Shown here: positions 1-8,066 of the stretch, one piece after another
Layout of the letters: the number at the start of each line of letters is the position of its first letter
Position numbering within the stretch: the stretch's first letter is position 1
NCBI GenBank assembly: GCA_003693705.1
Contig: RBZT01000698.1
Coordinates: 1 to 20,833, forward strand
Direction of reading: 5' to 3'
Origin: Polymyxa betae
Lineage: Eukaryota; Endomyxa; Phytomyxea; Plasmodiophorida; Plasmodiophoridae
DNA length: 20,833 bases
Notes under the pieces: generated by a model
Told to the model about the DNA's origin: nothing
Database searches by the model: none
The model's input: only the letters and a program-made list of their open reading frames with translations
Translations under genes and position numbers: made by a program

Positions 1-57
1 GATGTTGTATACGCCCTGAAACGTCAAGGCAAGACCATCTATGGTTTCGGCGGTTAA
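1..57 (+). CDS. Histone H4, C-terminal 18 codons (partial, 5' end outside window)
   Basis: The first 54 bases translate to DVVYALKRQGKTIYGFGG followed by TAA, which is the invariant C-terminus of histone H4 (from Asp85 to the terminal Gly-Gly). H4 pairs with H3 in the nucleosome core. This part carries the end of helix 3 and the C-terminal tail that makes a small beta sheet with H2A. Only the 3' end is present; the gene enters from the left. A second copy, facing the other way, ends the window at 20777-20833 with only synonymous differences plus a different stop codon. Identification is certain. Confidence 0.96.
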   Translation, partial: DVVYALKRQGKTIYGFGG

Positions 58-63
58 AGTGTT

Positions 64-80
64 CTCTTTAACCAAAAGAG
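64..80 (+). other. Small hairpin just downstream of the H4 stop
   Basis: CTCTTT (64-69) and AAAGAG (75-80) form a perfect six-pair stem with a five-base loop, beginning six bases after the H4 stop. It sits where animal histone mRNAs carry their 3' stem-loop but does not match that consensus. No equivalent is seen after the other H4 copy, so it may be chance. Confidence 0.25.
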
Positions 81-166
81 CATTCCATACAGCAACTTCT
101 CTGTATATATCTATTCTAATAATCTCTTCGAAAATCAATAATATAAGCTATAATTTTACGTTCATT

Positions 167-429
167 TTAAAAATCGTTTCGTCTTCTGAATCTGAGAGTA
201 GCCATTCTTTGCAGCCATGGACAGAGGTTAGGAACTTGGTGGTCTTGGGGGCCCCATTTATTGATAAACTGGCGAACATCTCTAAATGGCAATGCTCTGA
301 AGAAACCGTCATCAATAATTTGTTTCTGTTTGTCGTTGGTCATCAACCTGTAAGGCGTCGAACCACAGAAACACGTCGTTTGTCAGGGACCAATTTATTG
401 TGGTCTTTGTTCCCATTTGAATTTTTCAT
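167..429 (-). CDS. Unrecognised small gene or broken gene, convergent with H4
   Basis: Two ATG-started minus-strand frames lie end to end: 28 codons from 429 (MKNSNGNKDHN...) and, in another frame, 59 codons ending at the TAA at 167-169 (MTNDKQKQIIDDGFFRALPF...). A GT-AG intron of about 47 or 65 nt ending at an ACAAACAG acceptor would join them in frame; otherwise a frameshift separates them. The product would be basic and rich in Arg/Lys near its end, with no domain I recognise. It runs towards the H4 gene with about 110 bp between the stops. A 180-codon plus-strand frame over the same DNA starts inside H4 and is probably incidental. It may be a decayed gene. Confidence 0.25.
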
Positions 430-1293
430 CTTGCTCTATGAACTAACACCAGTATATCACTGGTATTGTCATCATAATGTATCAATTAAGAGGGCAACTG
501 ATTTGCATGATATCAGCGAACCTTCATTGATGCTGTTGCGTCGCGATTGCAAGGTTTATTGTGGGATAAAGAGTCCGGCATGATTAACTAACTGTACATG
601 ATAACATTCGTCTTCCTTTTCCCATCACCTTCCGCCTTAATGATCGTGAAGAGCCTAGGTAGCGATAACCATCTCCAGACAGAAATGAAATCTGTTGATA
701 CTTGACAGATTCCGAGATAGAACCGGTTTGTGCTGGTTTGTTAAATTTGCGAGATTTCTTCAGCTCACTCCGTATCCAGACGAAACAGTAAATTGTTTTG
801 AGCTGATTCTGTATATGATGGTGACAGATTTATTGGGATTGGATCTGACTGATTCAGACTGAATTGAATTATAATGCGTCATTTATGTGAATTAAAGTCA
901 TTCAGTATTTTTGCTTACTGGGAGGCTGCAGCGCTAGAAGAAAACCATGAATTCAGATTATACTTTGCTGGAAGGCAGAATCCCAGTATCAAAAGCCTGT
1001 ATTATCGAAAATTAAAGCTTGATCAACATCAACATTTTGTACAATTCTGAACATTGGCAGGGACAGATTCCTGTTGACCAGCAGATCGATCGATAAGGAG
1101 GCCTTCGGTTGAATCACTTCGAAGAAACCATTCTGATGAATCCAGTATTATTGATTCGGATGTCGGCATGAAAGTGGATTGTTTGTTTTAAATGGGCGTT
1201 TCTCTGCACATTTTTTAGAGGAAGATCTTTCATGTGTTTTGATTTGCCAAGCGCTAGCGATACGGCCGTCTTCATGCATGTTTCTGCAAGACA
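430..1293. other. Stretch with no supported gene
   Basis: AT-rich DNA with only short frames. The best is a 58-codon plus-strand frame with its own ATG at 874-1050, listed separately. No RNA gene, tandem repeat or mobile-element signature was seen. Confidence 0.4.
874..1050 (+). CDS. Short ORF, 58 aa, unrecognised
   Basis: An uninterrupted ATG-to-TGA frame (MRHLCELKSFSIFAYWEAAA...) ending in a basic, aromatic-rich tail. Frames of this length are expected by chance at this base composition, so it is listed only because it has an ATG and a balanced composition. It could be an exon of a larger spliced gene, but no convincing donor or acceptor was found. No family recognised. Confidence 0.15.
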   Translation: MRHLCELKSFSIFAYWEAAALEENHEFRLYFAGRQNPSIKSLYYRKLKLDQHQHFVQF

Positions 1294-1799
1294 TTATTCT
1301 GGTATATCTTCCATCAGGAATTCTTCCAACGATGAAAGTGTCCATCTCGGCATCGTTCCTTCAGCCGTGTTAGCAGTCGCATCCTGGACTTGAGAGTTCT
1401 TAGAGATCTGGCAGCTGGGCGTGGACTTAACAGCAGAAGCAGAAGGGACGGAAATCTGTAGCAAAATTAGAAGAATAATGGAACATTTTTTATGGTGGTT
1501 ACCGGAGATTGAAACACGGGACGACGTTCTGGGTTCTGATGCGGAATCGTTAAAATCAGACAAACGCAGATGGTCGGGAGAATGTGATGTTACCTGGCCT
1601 GCCCTGCTTCGAAGCCGTTTGCGTCCGTCTGCGGCTTCAGATAGAGCGGCTGTTACCAGGAAAACAGCCAGCCAGCGCCATTTCGCGTCCACGACAACTG
1701 AGGACTTTGCGCGATCCGGAAAATCTTCATCAAATTCCTAAACAACAAATTTCCCGCATATTCAGCCATTTGACTTTTACTGTTTCTGCGTCCATTCAT
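1294..1799 (-). CDS. Candidate spliced gene of unknown function (100-150 aa)
   Basis: Going leftwards, an ATG at 1799 opens a frame (MNGRRNSKSQMAEYAGNLLF...) that reaches a GTAAC donor at 1656. An intron of 50 or 53 nt (acceptor near 1604-1607) would join it to a frame open from there to the TAA at 1294-1296, giving about 150 residues and ending ...SLEEFLMEDIPE. A second, optional in-frame intron of 144 nt (GTAAC donor at 1502, CTAAC branch sequence and AG at 1359) would give about 102 residues. An AT-rich 47-nt GTAAC...CTACAG segment lies inside this region and also looks intronic, so the model is not settled. Without splicing, the frame open from 1737 reads through a signal-peptide-like stretch (WRWLAVFLVTAALSEA), but it has no ATG at its start. 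No family recognised. Composition is GC-richer than the flanks. Confidence 0.38.
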
Positions 1800-2391
1800 T
1801 GGTGAAGTGCCCGTTCGGGGAGCATGGAGTCCGGATTATCGAGTACGAGAATTTGAATTCTTAATAACCGAGTTGATGGCTAAGTTTCGGCTGCTGATTT
1901 ATTGAAATGTTACGCTGGCTACGTATTAGCTTTGAGCGTCGCTGGAAGCACCGGCAGACGCCAGAAGAAGTTTAGCATTGTGTAATATGACAAGAGAAGT
2001 TCTGGCTTTGCCAGTAGAGGAGATTGTATTTTGAATACTATCAGAGAGGTGATCATTCCCTCAATGGCAAGTTGGGGCCTGCGTCCAGAGATCGAGAAAT
2101 GTCCAGTTCATGCTTAAAGTCGTAACAATTGGCATTCAATGACATTAAGAAAACAGTTTTGCTTAAATACGCCCAGCAATCAATAAAAGAAGATGACTGG
2201 AAAACAACAAACTAGAAAAAGATAATCATATCAGCTTCAGAAAACAAAGAAAGATAGTTTCAGAACGACATTCCTTCCATGCTACAATTCAGGAGCTGCA
2301 CCGTTTTGTCATTTCTGTAAAGCAATGTGCTAAAATCCTGGTCCAGAGATGATCCAGACAGGGGGGTGGCTTATAAAAGGCAAAAAAAGAA
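1800..2391. other. Stretch with no supported gene
   Basis: Only short frames are present. On the plus strand a 43-codon stop-to-stop frame (about 1771-1900, containing RPFIGEVPVRGAWSPDYRV) is followed by a short ATG frame at 1907 (MLRWLRISFERRWKHRQ...). They could be exons, but no satisfactory splice pair was found. The right edge is the tRNA-Leu terminator. Confidence 0.35.
2382..2388 (-). terminator. Pol III terminator of tRNA-Leu(CAA)
   Basis: Seven consecutive T residues on the minus strand begin three bases after the tRNA discriminator base, as expected for RNA polymerase III termination. Confidence 0.85.
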
Positions 2392-2475
2392 TGCATTCGA
2401 TGGGATTTGAACCCACGCCCTCTGATGAGGATCCGAACTTGAGTCGGACGCCTTGGACCGCTCGGCCACAAATGC
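2392..2475 (-). tRNA. tRNA-Leu(CAA)
   Basis: An 84-nt class II tRNA. The acceptor stem GCATTTG/CGAATGC pairs completely (one G-T). The anticodon stem TCCGA/TCGGA closes the loop CTCAAGT, giving anticodon CAA, which decodes UUG leucine. The variable arm is long, with a CCTC/GAGG stem, as in tRNA-Leu. The T loop is TTCAAAT. No intron and no encoded CCA. A near-identical second copy on the same strand is at 19029-19112; this one has the better-paired stems and is the likelier functional gene. Confidence 0.95.
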
Positions 2476-2861
2476 TGAGCTGCTACACAACAAAAAATTC
2501 GTACAAAAGCAGCTTTGTATTGATAGGAACATGAACTGAAAGGATTTGGGTTCTCTTACGAGGCTGCCCTAATGCCCAGCATATTCTTGGGATATCCAGC
2601 CTTCGGAGTTACAGCGGTTTCCGTAGGAGCTTTTCATGAATCACCAATGTTCCAAAAACACTGTAATGGCCGATGAATCGCACCGAGCTTTCCATTGTCC
2701 TGCGTCGTTCTCCGACTGCTTCATTGCAGATAAACTCCAGAGCAGGATGTTTGAATATCAAAAGTGTTCTGGTAAAGACACACCATTGAATAATTTAGTT
2801 GCTCAGGACCCTAGGTGAGGCTTATTCGTGGACCTTTGGGATAATTTTTGCAAAAGTTTCT

Positions 2862-3074
2862 TCAAGTTTTATTGTTTTTGAGGTTTACCAAGTCTATTGA
2901 AACGCTACAATCATCTCCCGAGTGAACCTGGGTAGATTGCAATGTGCTCAGAATGCCTTCATGGCTCCCTTCCACCGACAAATCCGACCATCTATCACAT
3001 TGTTCCAATTCGTATTTGGGTAAGATTTTATATTCAATCGGACTTCTCTTCCACGGAATCAAACTCTGTTGCAT
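2862..3074 (-). CDS. ORF, 70 aa, unrecognised
   Basis: Complete ATG-to-TGA frame (MQQSLIPWKRSPIEYKILPK...), with a Lys/Asn-rich end and no signal peptide or membrane segment. A plus-strand ATG frame (2942-3154) overlaps it and contains a GTAAG site near 3020, so the coding strand is open to doubt. Length is within what chance can give. No family recognised. Confidence 0.25.
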   Translation of the reverse strand: MQQSLIPWKRSPIEYKILPKYELEQCDRWSDLSVEGSHEGILSTLQSTQVHSGDDCSVSIDLVNLKNNKT

Positions 3075-3175
3075 TCCGCCAGAATGTCATGATAACATGT
3101 CACAGCTGTCATGACGCCTCGTTAAGCTCGAAAGCCTACAGGCATGGATATTGAAAAAGCGTTTTCCAATCAAAA

Positions 3176-3191
3176 TAGGGTTTTAGGGTTA
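3176..3191 (+). promoter_or_regulatory. Telobox-like motif TAGGGTTTTAGGGTTA
   Basis: Two TAGGGTT units lie next to each other about 30-45 bp upstream of the ATG of the plus-strand frame at 3220. In plants, telo boxes (AAACCCTA and its complement) are promoter elements of genes for translation and growth. Alternatively it is a short interstitial telomere-like trace. Function here is inference. Confidence 0.3.
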
Positions 3192-3219
3192 TAATAACGA
3201 AGAGCGCCTTTTGGTCGCC

Positions 3220-3636
3220 ATGACCACATCAGTCTGTGAACGTACGATATGTTTCATCGAGCTAAGAAGCGAAGTCCCTGTGAGGTCCTGCGACACAAAT
3301 CTCTTCAATTATCTCATTACGCCTGTCTGGCCTTTACAAAGATGTTGTTATAATCATCGCAACCCGAGCTGTCAAAAATCGCCGAGATTCCTCGCTTGCG
3401 CCGTCCGGTACGTCGAAGGACTGTCCGCTGATACAGGATCCGCCCTGCCCAATATCCTGAATGTAATCAGATTGACTGACGCTGAGCTGAGCTACAAGGA
3501 TCTTCTACCACTCACGTCGAACTATTTTCATTCTGCAGTTTTCGGAGATAGTTGCTGCCAGGACGCGTTTCATAACCATGGTAACGTATACAGTATCATA
3601 ACTCCTATCGTGAAAATGCTATCAACAGCTCTGTAA
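3220..3636 (+). CDS. ORF, 138 aa, unrecognised
   Basis: A single uninterrupted frame from ATG to TAA, open from a TAG just upstream (about 150 sense codons), longer than expected by chance in a window of this size. It starts MTTSVCERTICFIELRSEVP and is Cys-rich for its size, with no signal peptide and no recognised domain. Its last 32 bases overlap the end of the minus-strand frame at 3605-3982, so the two would be convergent. The same DNA read leftwards also allows a spliced continuation of that minus-strand frame, so only one model may be right. Confidence 0.3.
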   Translation: MTTSVCERTICFIELRSEVPVRSCDTNLFNYLITPVWPLQRCCYNHRNPSCQKSPRFLACAVRYVEGLSADTGSALPNILNVIRLTDAELSYKDLLPLTSNYFHSAVFGDSCCQDAFHNHGNVYSIITPIVKMLSTAL

Positions 3637-3982
3637 CTCCGATTGTAATGAAGACGCACGACGCTGGGGTGAAACGTCCAGCATTCGCCTTTCGGGATCT
3701 TGTGCAGTCCAGGCCCGCAATTTGCTCGTAGCCGAAAGGCGACCTTCCATTTTTCAGGTCGGATTCCGCAGGCCGAAAACCCTCACGCATGTGCTGGCTA
3801 CTTTTCAATTCTACAAAGTTTTCGTGTCGATCTCCGCATCGAATTCCGAGAGGATCTTTAGTCGGATGTCGGATTCTGCTTGGAGCGGTCCAGTACGGCT
3901 GATCGTCAATGACGTCTGCGGTGATATTCACGTCGCTTCCGCTGACGAATCCAATTGATTGAAGCTCGGGAGATTGGGCCAC
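3605..3982 (-). CDS. ORF of unknown function, 125+ codons, 5' end unresolved
   Basis: The frame is open from about 4035 down to a TAG at 3605-3607 and reads ...SGSDVNITADVIDDQPYW... and ...FGYEQIAGLDCTRSRKANAG.... It has no in-frame ATG near its beginning; an intron ending at an AG just before 4020 (where ATG ATA GAC lies in another frame), or an internal intron near 3942-3982, could supply the start. An alternative 3' end removes introns at 3605-3659 (GTGCGT...GATAG) and 3457-3515 (GTGAGT...TTCAG) and continues in frame to a TAA at 3317-3319 with a very basic segment (VLRRTGRRKRG). No family recognised. Confidence 0.35.
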   Translation of the reverse strand: MAQSPELQSIGFVSGSDVNITADVIDDQPYWTAPSRIRHPTKDPLGIRCGDRHENFVELKSSQHMREGFRPAESDLKNGRSPFGYEQIAGLDCTRSRKANAGRFTPASCVFITIGVTELLIAFSR

Positions 3983-4020
3983 CGAATCGGGTGATACCAG
4001 CCCATATCCGGGTCTATCAT

Positions 4021-4727
4021 CTGCGGACTACAAAACTAGAAATGAATCATCTGATCATTACATCATGTTATTGCAGAATGTATCTGTTCGGGCTATTCTT
4101 GACATGTATCGAGTAACATTGTGATAATGATGTTATCGAGCCGAAACGACGCTGGATACATTGTAGATTCACGACAGATTGCAGCGACTATCTCCCTAGA
4201 TACAAAACCGACTCTTTCAATGCGAAAGACTCCGGTCAACTTTTGAATAGCGGCAGAATTTTAGTGTGATTCAAGAAAGCCACAGCAGCCGGATGCAGGA
4301 AGAAGACAGAATCGATTTTCAATGATCTAATGATCAAACGAATTTCGAAAACAGCAGAAGAATTTCTGGGCCATCAAAATGTAATCGTTTGAGGAGATGG
4401 CGGTTAACATGCGATATTTTTGTCGTTCATTAAACAAAAATCAGACGAGCCGGGGCACTTGGATGACTTAACTGATCGAATGATGCCAGAGGGGTTTGAG
4501 TCTGCCTGGGTTATTTCAATGCTCATTGTAGTTTGATATCCAAAATTGGGAGAATTGAAAAATATTCCATCACCTCCGGCTTTCGCTCGCGCAAAACTGG
4601 TCTAAAACCCGTTTGATTTTGCAATTCGGAGAGATAGATTGCATAATCGATCTGGTGTGAATCTTATATGAGAGCGATACTGCATGGGGATCTATCAGTG
4701 CTATTAAATCGAGCAGATACACGTCGG
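4021..4727. other. Stretch with no supported gene
   Basis: AT-rich DNA with only short overlapping frames, for example a 38-codon ATG frame at 4130 (MLSSRNDAGYIVDSRQIAAT...) on the plus strand. No RNA gene, repeat or mobile-element sequence was recognised. Confidence 0.4.
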
Positions 4728-4997
4728 TTACAAAACCACGCAATCCAGCTTGAGCTCATCACACTTCGGAAAAGTGTACCAGAAGACGTCCGGAACTATC
4801 TCACGTGAATTTCGGACCTGACCAGAGCGACAATGAATGAAAAATTGAAATATTTGATGAGTCCAATCTGCAAAATCCCCTTTAGAGCCAAACTCGCTGA
4901 AGAATGTCTGACAATCTGTTATGCTAAGCATGAATATATTCACTTGTAGAAATCCAAGATGGTTTGGTATCATTATTTGTGTGGAGGGGGTGTACAT
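4728..4997 (-). CDS. ORF, 89 aa, unrecognised
   Basis: The ATG at 4997 gives MYTPSTQIMIPNHLGFLQVN... and the frame runs to a TAA at 4728. It is open upstream to about 5036 without an ATG. It is aromatic-rich in the middle (Phe/Trp at FADWTHQIFQFFIHC) and has no clear domain. A GTAAAT donor near 5013 with an AG near 4941 would link it in frame to a more upstream hydrophobic frame (ALLLSVYLPLSLVPATA), but that frame starts right next to the tRNA-Ile gene and has no ATG. Function unknown. Confidence 0.27.
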   Translation of the reverse strand: MYTPSTQIMIPNHLGFLQVNIFMLSITDCQTFFSEFGSKGDFADWTHQIFQFFIHCRSGQVRNSREIVPDVFWYTFPKCDELKLDCVVL

Positions 4998-5170
4998 AGC
5001 CACAGCCGGATTTACAGACAGAAAGTCTCCCTCCAATCAGATGAAATTCGGCTGTTGCAGGAACCAAACTCAATGGAAGATAAACAGATAGCAACAATGC
5101 TACATTGGATTTGAAAAAAGATTCGTGAACCAAAGTGATGAATCTCGGGTCACCGTGCAACAAAATGAAA

Positions 5171-5243
5171 TGCTCCGCGCCGGGCTCGAACCGACGACCT
5201 TTGGCTTATTAGACCAATGCTCTACCGACTGAGCTAGCAGAGC
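5171..5243 (-). tRNA. tRNA-Ile(AAT)
   Basis: A 73-nt cloverleaf. The acceptor stem GCTCTGC/GCGGAGC pairs fully with one wobble. D arm GCTCAGTCGGTAGAGC, anticodon stem TTGGT/GCCAA with loop CTAATAA, anticodon AAT (isoleucine, codon AUU), T arm GTCGG-TTCGAGC-CCGGC. No intron and no encoded CCA. The downstream T runs are short (ATTTCATTTTG), giving a weaker terminator than at the other tRNAs here. Confidence 0.95.
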
Positions 5244-5418
5244 CCGCTGCAGATCGTTAGACTGGAGAGCTCATAATGTAAGAGCACTGTTTGGCAGATG
5301 GAGGAGTCGAAAATTGTCAGAAAGTGAGAGCGTTAGTTGTTTTTATCACGGAAGTGAAAGAAAGGTGAGATTGATCCTCAAAGCCAGTTCTCCCTACCGC
5401 GCCCCTTCGCCGTCGAGA

Positions 5419-5905
5419 ATTAACTGTGTCAATGTTCATCATGCTGTCGCGATGTTTCTGAAATGCAGAATCATGAAGTGGCTTTTGAAAAGTCTGCGGC
5501 CATTATGTTGGTAGGACAATTGACTATCTTGATCTGGTAACCTAGAACGTTTTCCCGCATATAATGATATCGGATGTCAATGTGCTTTGTTCGCGATCGT
5601 GTGCATTTGGTCTTCCCGAGAAACGTCGCCCTTTGCTTGCCTTGATTCAATGCAGAACATTTATTGGTAAAAACGCTCAGCTCAACAATATAGGTTGTAG
5701 CCATATGAACTCGGCTTCCGTAGTTGATAAGCTTAATGCTTTTTGCTGACCGTTTTCCCAGAAGATGCAGTCTCCTGTATCATGAAAATCCATCCACTGG
5801 GCGATTCAATCACTTGTATCGCCATCATAAAAACTATAAGCCCTGCCTTGAGGACTGTTTTAGTTGTGTTGAGGTATTTGATAATGCTCTAAACTGTTCT
5901 CCTAC
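5419..5905 (-). pseudogene. Decayed Copia (Ty1/copia) RT-RNase H C-terminal fragment
   Basis: Read leftwards, the pieces fall in the order of a Copia RNase H domain but in shifting frames: IIKYLNTTK (end of RT), then SPSGWIFMIQETA, then QQKALSLSTTEAEF, then RTKHIDIRYHYMRE, then NIMAADFSKA, then HDSAFQKHRDSMM. STTEAE and RTKHIDIRYH are hallmark Copia RNase H motifs. At least two frameshifts and an internal deletion (the GYSDADWAG segment is missing after the FYDGDTSD stretch) show that it is dead. No LTRs were seen around it. Its RNase H differs clearly from that of the full element at 13960-18921, so it is another Copia family. It lies 67 bp beyond the 3' end of tRNA-Gly. Confidence 0.85.
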
Positions 5906-5958
5906 TGTACACACTGTCACCTGCTGCTCTGATTAACAACTGAATCAAGAATCTCGAC

Positions 5959-5966
5959 AAAAAAAA
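5959..5966 (-). terminator. Pol III terminator of tRNA-Gly(GCC)
   Basis: Eight consecutive T residues on the minus strand, five bases after the tRNA 3' end. Confidence 0.85.
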
Positions 5967-5971
5967 TTCAA

Positions 5972-6042
5972 TGCGCCATCCGGGAATCGAACCCGGACCA
6001 ACTCGTTGGCAACGAGCTATTGTACCATTCAACCAATGGCGC
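5972..6042 (-). tRNA. tRNA-Gly(GCC)
   Basis: A 71-nt cloverleaf. The acceptor stem GCGCCAT/ATGGCGC is perfect. Anticodon stem GCTCG/CGAGT closes the loop TTGCCAA with anticodon GCC (glycine). The T arm CCGGG-TTCGATT-CCCGG is perfect. No intron, no encoded CCA. Confidence 0.95.
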
Positions 6043-6277
6043 TTCTCCTTGTTTCTTTCCATTTTGTATTTTATTGCTACCGATGCAGAGTGCGTTTCTA
6101 CTGGTGCGCGTCGGCCTAAAATGCCAGTAGCGCTACTCAAGGGATCTAACAGAATACCAACTCCTGATGCAATGAAATTTTCAGCATGATTTCCAAAGTT
6201 CTGATAACTATGCCCTTGGAATATAATCAGAGAATGTCTGAAGATGCGAAAAGGCGCTAATGTTTCCGATAACAGTA

Positions 6278-6637
6278 TCAGCCTTGGGCTCGCTTCAGTC
6301 GCTTGACTGCTGTCTCCACTTCTATCTCACCAGTGGTCAATTCAATCAGGCCAGCATTGAGCTCGTTAACAGATTCTTGCAATGTGATCCGAAGAATTTG
6401 TTGACTGGCTTTTTTTAACGCAACATCCCCAGTAGAATGTAAAGTCAGCCCTATCTAAGAGAAGAGATCCGTATTGCGACAATCTTACGAGAATGTTCGT
6501 CAGTGAGAGCCAGCTAGTGTTGCTATCTATTCCTGAACTTTCTGCTCTCAAATGTCGATCAAAAATCTGGACCTGATTGCTGCGAGAGTGAAAGGAGACC
6601 TTGCCAGGAACTATTTTCAAAGCATCGTCACTCTTCA
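6278..6637 (-). CDS. Spliced gene of unknown function, last two exons
   Basis: Exon 6489-6637 (after an ACTACAG acceptor at 6638) reads KSDDALKIVPGKVSFHSRSN... and ends ...TNIL at a canonical GTAAG donor. Removing a 34-nt intron (6455-6488, ending CTCTTAG) joins it in phase 0 to an exon of 58 codons plus TGA (6278-6454) reading IGLTLHSTGDVALKKASQQI... and ending ...VETAVKRLKRAQG. The second exon has a Lys/Glu/Leu-rich, probably helical end. Long open frames on both sides of a consensus intron make this one of the better protein candidates. The first exon is not identified; a GTAAG donor and TTCTAAC branch sequence lie further upstream near 6700-6740. No family recognised. Confidence 0.5.
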
Positions 6638-6928
6638 CTGTAGTATTTCCATAGCAGATTGAAGGCCCAAATTATGACAGACAGTTTTACAACCATATTC
6701 TCATCAAATTCAAGTTAGAATGATATTTGGCTTCTTACAAATTTTAGCACTTAAACAAAATATTCCTCAATTTTTTATTGTTTTCAATTCGGCTCTTAAC
6801 ATCAAGGAAGATATCTTGTGATACTGGTTATTCCATTATTTTAGGAAAGGAAGGGTCATAGCCCATTGGTATCTCTCTGGGAGAGGGGATTAATCACGCA
6901 GAAAAGTGTCTCTCAACCAAGTCCGAAA

Positions 6929-7355
6929 ATGCCGAACCGTCTCATTTCCATGGTCGATTATGTGGTCGATTATGCGATCCCGGCTGCTCTCACTCCTGTT
7001 GCCCTGCTGCACCAGTAACGTTACCGCCCATCATCATGCCAGCACAGCAACGTTACACAGTCCTTCACTGAGGCCGACCGGGCTTCCTGTACCGGCCCCG
7101 CCGGAGCTGCAACTGGAGCCCGTAACGAAGCCACGGCTCTACGCCGAACGCCGCAATGATCCGAAATACTCATCGTTCAACGCCGTACTGGCCGAGCTCA
7201 TGGCATGGTTCGGTAGCCACAGGTATCAGCGATTGAGGGAGATTGCCTCGGAGTCCGAATCGGACTCCGAATTGCAATCAGGCTGTAGTGATGAAGACGG
7301 GAATCGTGTCGAATGTGAAAGCGATGAAGATAGCCAAGCTGCTTTAATATCATGA
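6929..7355 (+). CDS. Two-exon gene, 126 aa, acidic C-terminus, unknown function
   Basis: The ATG at 6929 opens exon 1 (6929-7014), MPNRLISMVDYVVDYAIPAA..., which meets a GTAACG donor. A 46-nt intron (7015-7060) ends CAACGTTACACAG. Exon 2 (7061-7355) runs to TGA, giving 126 residues. The N-terminal third is hydrophobic (IPAALTPVALL), the middle is Pro-rich (PVPAPPELQLEP), then comes a basic/aromatic helix-like stretch, and the C-terminus is Ser/Glu/Asp-rich (SESESDSE, CESDEDSQ) with many potential casein kinase 2 sites. Exon 2 is GC-richer than its surround,ings, like the HMG gene. A CCATT box lies about 60 bp upstream. No family recognised. An unspliced frame from a GTG at 6906 is the alternative. 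Confidence 0.5.
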
Positions 7356-7882
7356 CACGCACAACGAAGGCCCAGGTTTCGATTATCCAGATAAGCGGCG
7401 AGAAATATTGCAAAATAATTGTTTTCTATTATAGTATGCGGTCGTCCTAACGATGATAAAACTTATAAGCGACGTAAATTTGCCTGTCAGGTCGTAACTG
7501 TAGGCGATTATGTCGTCAATGGCCCAGGGCTGATTCAGGATTCTATTTTCAATAGAATCGATTATATGGTGGTGGAAAGCGAATCAACTCTGTCTCGGAA
7601 CATTGATGGGATTGATAGAATGCGATCATTTGGCCTATCATTCTGAAGAGAGCAAACTCTAGCCAGTGATACATATCTAGAATGTCTAATGGTAATCTCA
7701 CAGCTGAATTGATTGGCACTGAGAAGTCGTGGATGCTGTGAAGGAACAAATCGTCATCAAAAGCTTTTCAGAGGTTGCTGAGATGAAAGTTTGCTAATTG
7801 AAGAAATCTCCCATAGAGATAGCAGACTTTTTTAGACTTAGAGTCACTGCTTTGTTCGCACTACAAAACTCTAAACAGCATC
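7356..7882. other. Stretch with no supported gene
   Basis: Contains a 75-codon plus-strand frame at 7419-7646 that lacks an ATG near its start, and nothing else recognisable. It ends at tRNA-Trp. Confidence 0.35.
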
Positions 7883-7954
7883 GGAGGATTGGCCCAGGGG
7901 CAAGGCGTGGGATTCCAGACCCCAAGATCGGCGGTTCGATTCCGTCATCCTTCA
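7883..7954 (+). tRNA. tRNA-Trp(CCA)
   Basis: A 72-nt cloverleaf on the plus strand, the only tRNA here on that strand. Acceptor stem GGAGGAT/ATCCTTC pairs with one G-T. The anticodon loop is TTCCAGA with anticodon CCA (tryptophan); the stem TGGGA/CCCCA has an A-C at its last pair. T arm GGCGG-TTCGATT-CCGTC. No intron. The anticodon loop resembles the CTCCAGA of other eukaryotic tRNA-Trp genes. Confidence 0.9.
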
Positions 7955-7958
7955 ATTG

Positions 7959-7965
7959 TTTTTTT
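7959..7965 (+). terminator. Pol III terminator of tRNA-Trp(CCA)
   Basis: Seven T residues starting five bases after the tRNA 3' end. Confidence 0.85.
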
Positions 7966-8066
7966 CGTTCGCGAGAACGCTTTTGCAATCATTAAATTAG
8001 GTTTTGCAACCTGGCCATTATATTATTTAGCGATCTGGCTGCATTTTGAAGAAAAATCGAAGAATC

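Noticed and set aside
41-583. 180-codon plus-strand frame beginning inside the H4 gene
   Set aside because: It starts out of register within H4 and overlaps its stop; no composition bias or domain supports it, and the minus strand has equally good frames.
1421-1805. Plus-strand frames of 73-106 codons
   Set aside because: They lie opposite the minus-strand candidate at 1294-1799, which has intron signals and better composition.
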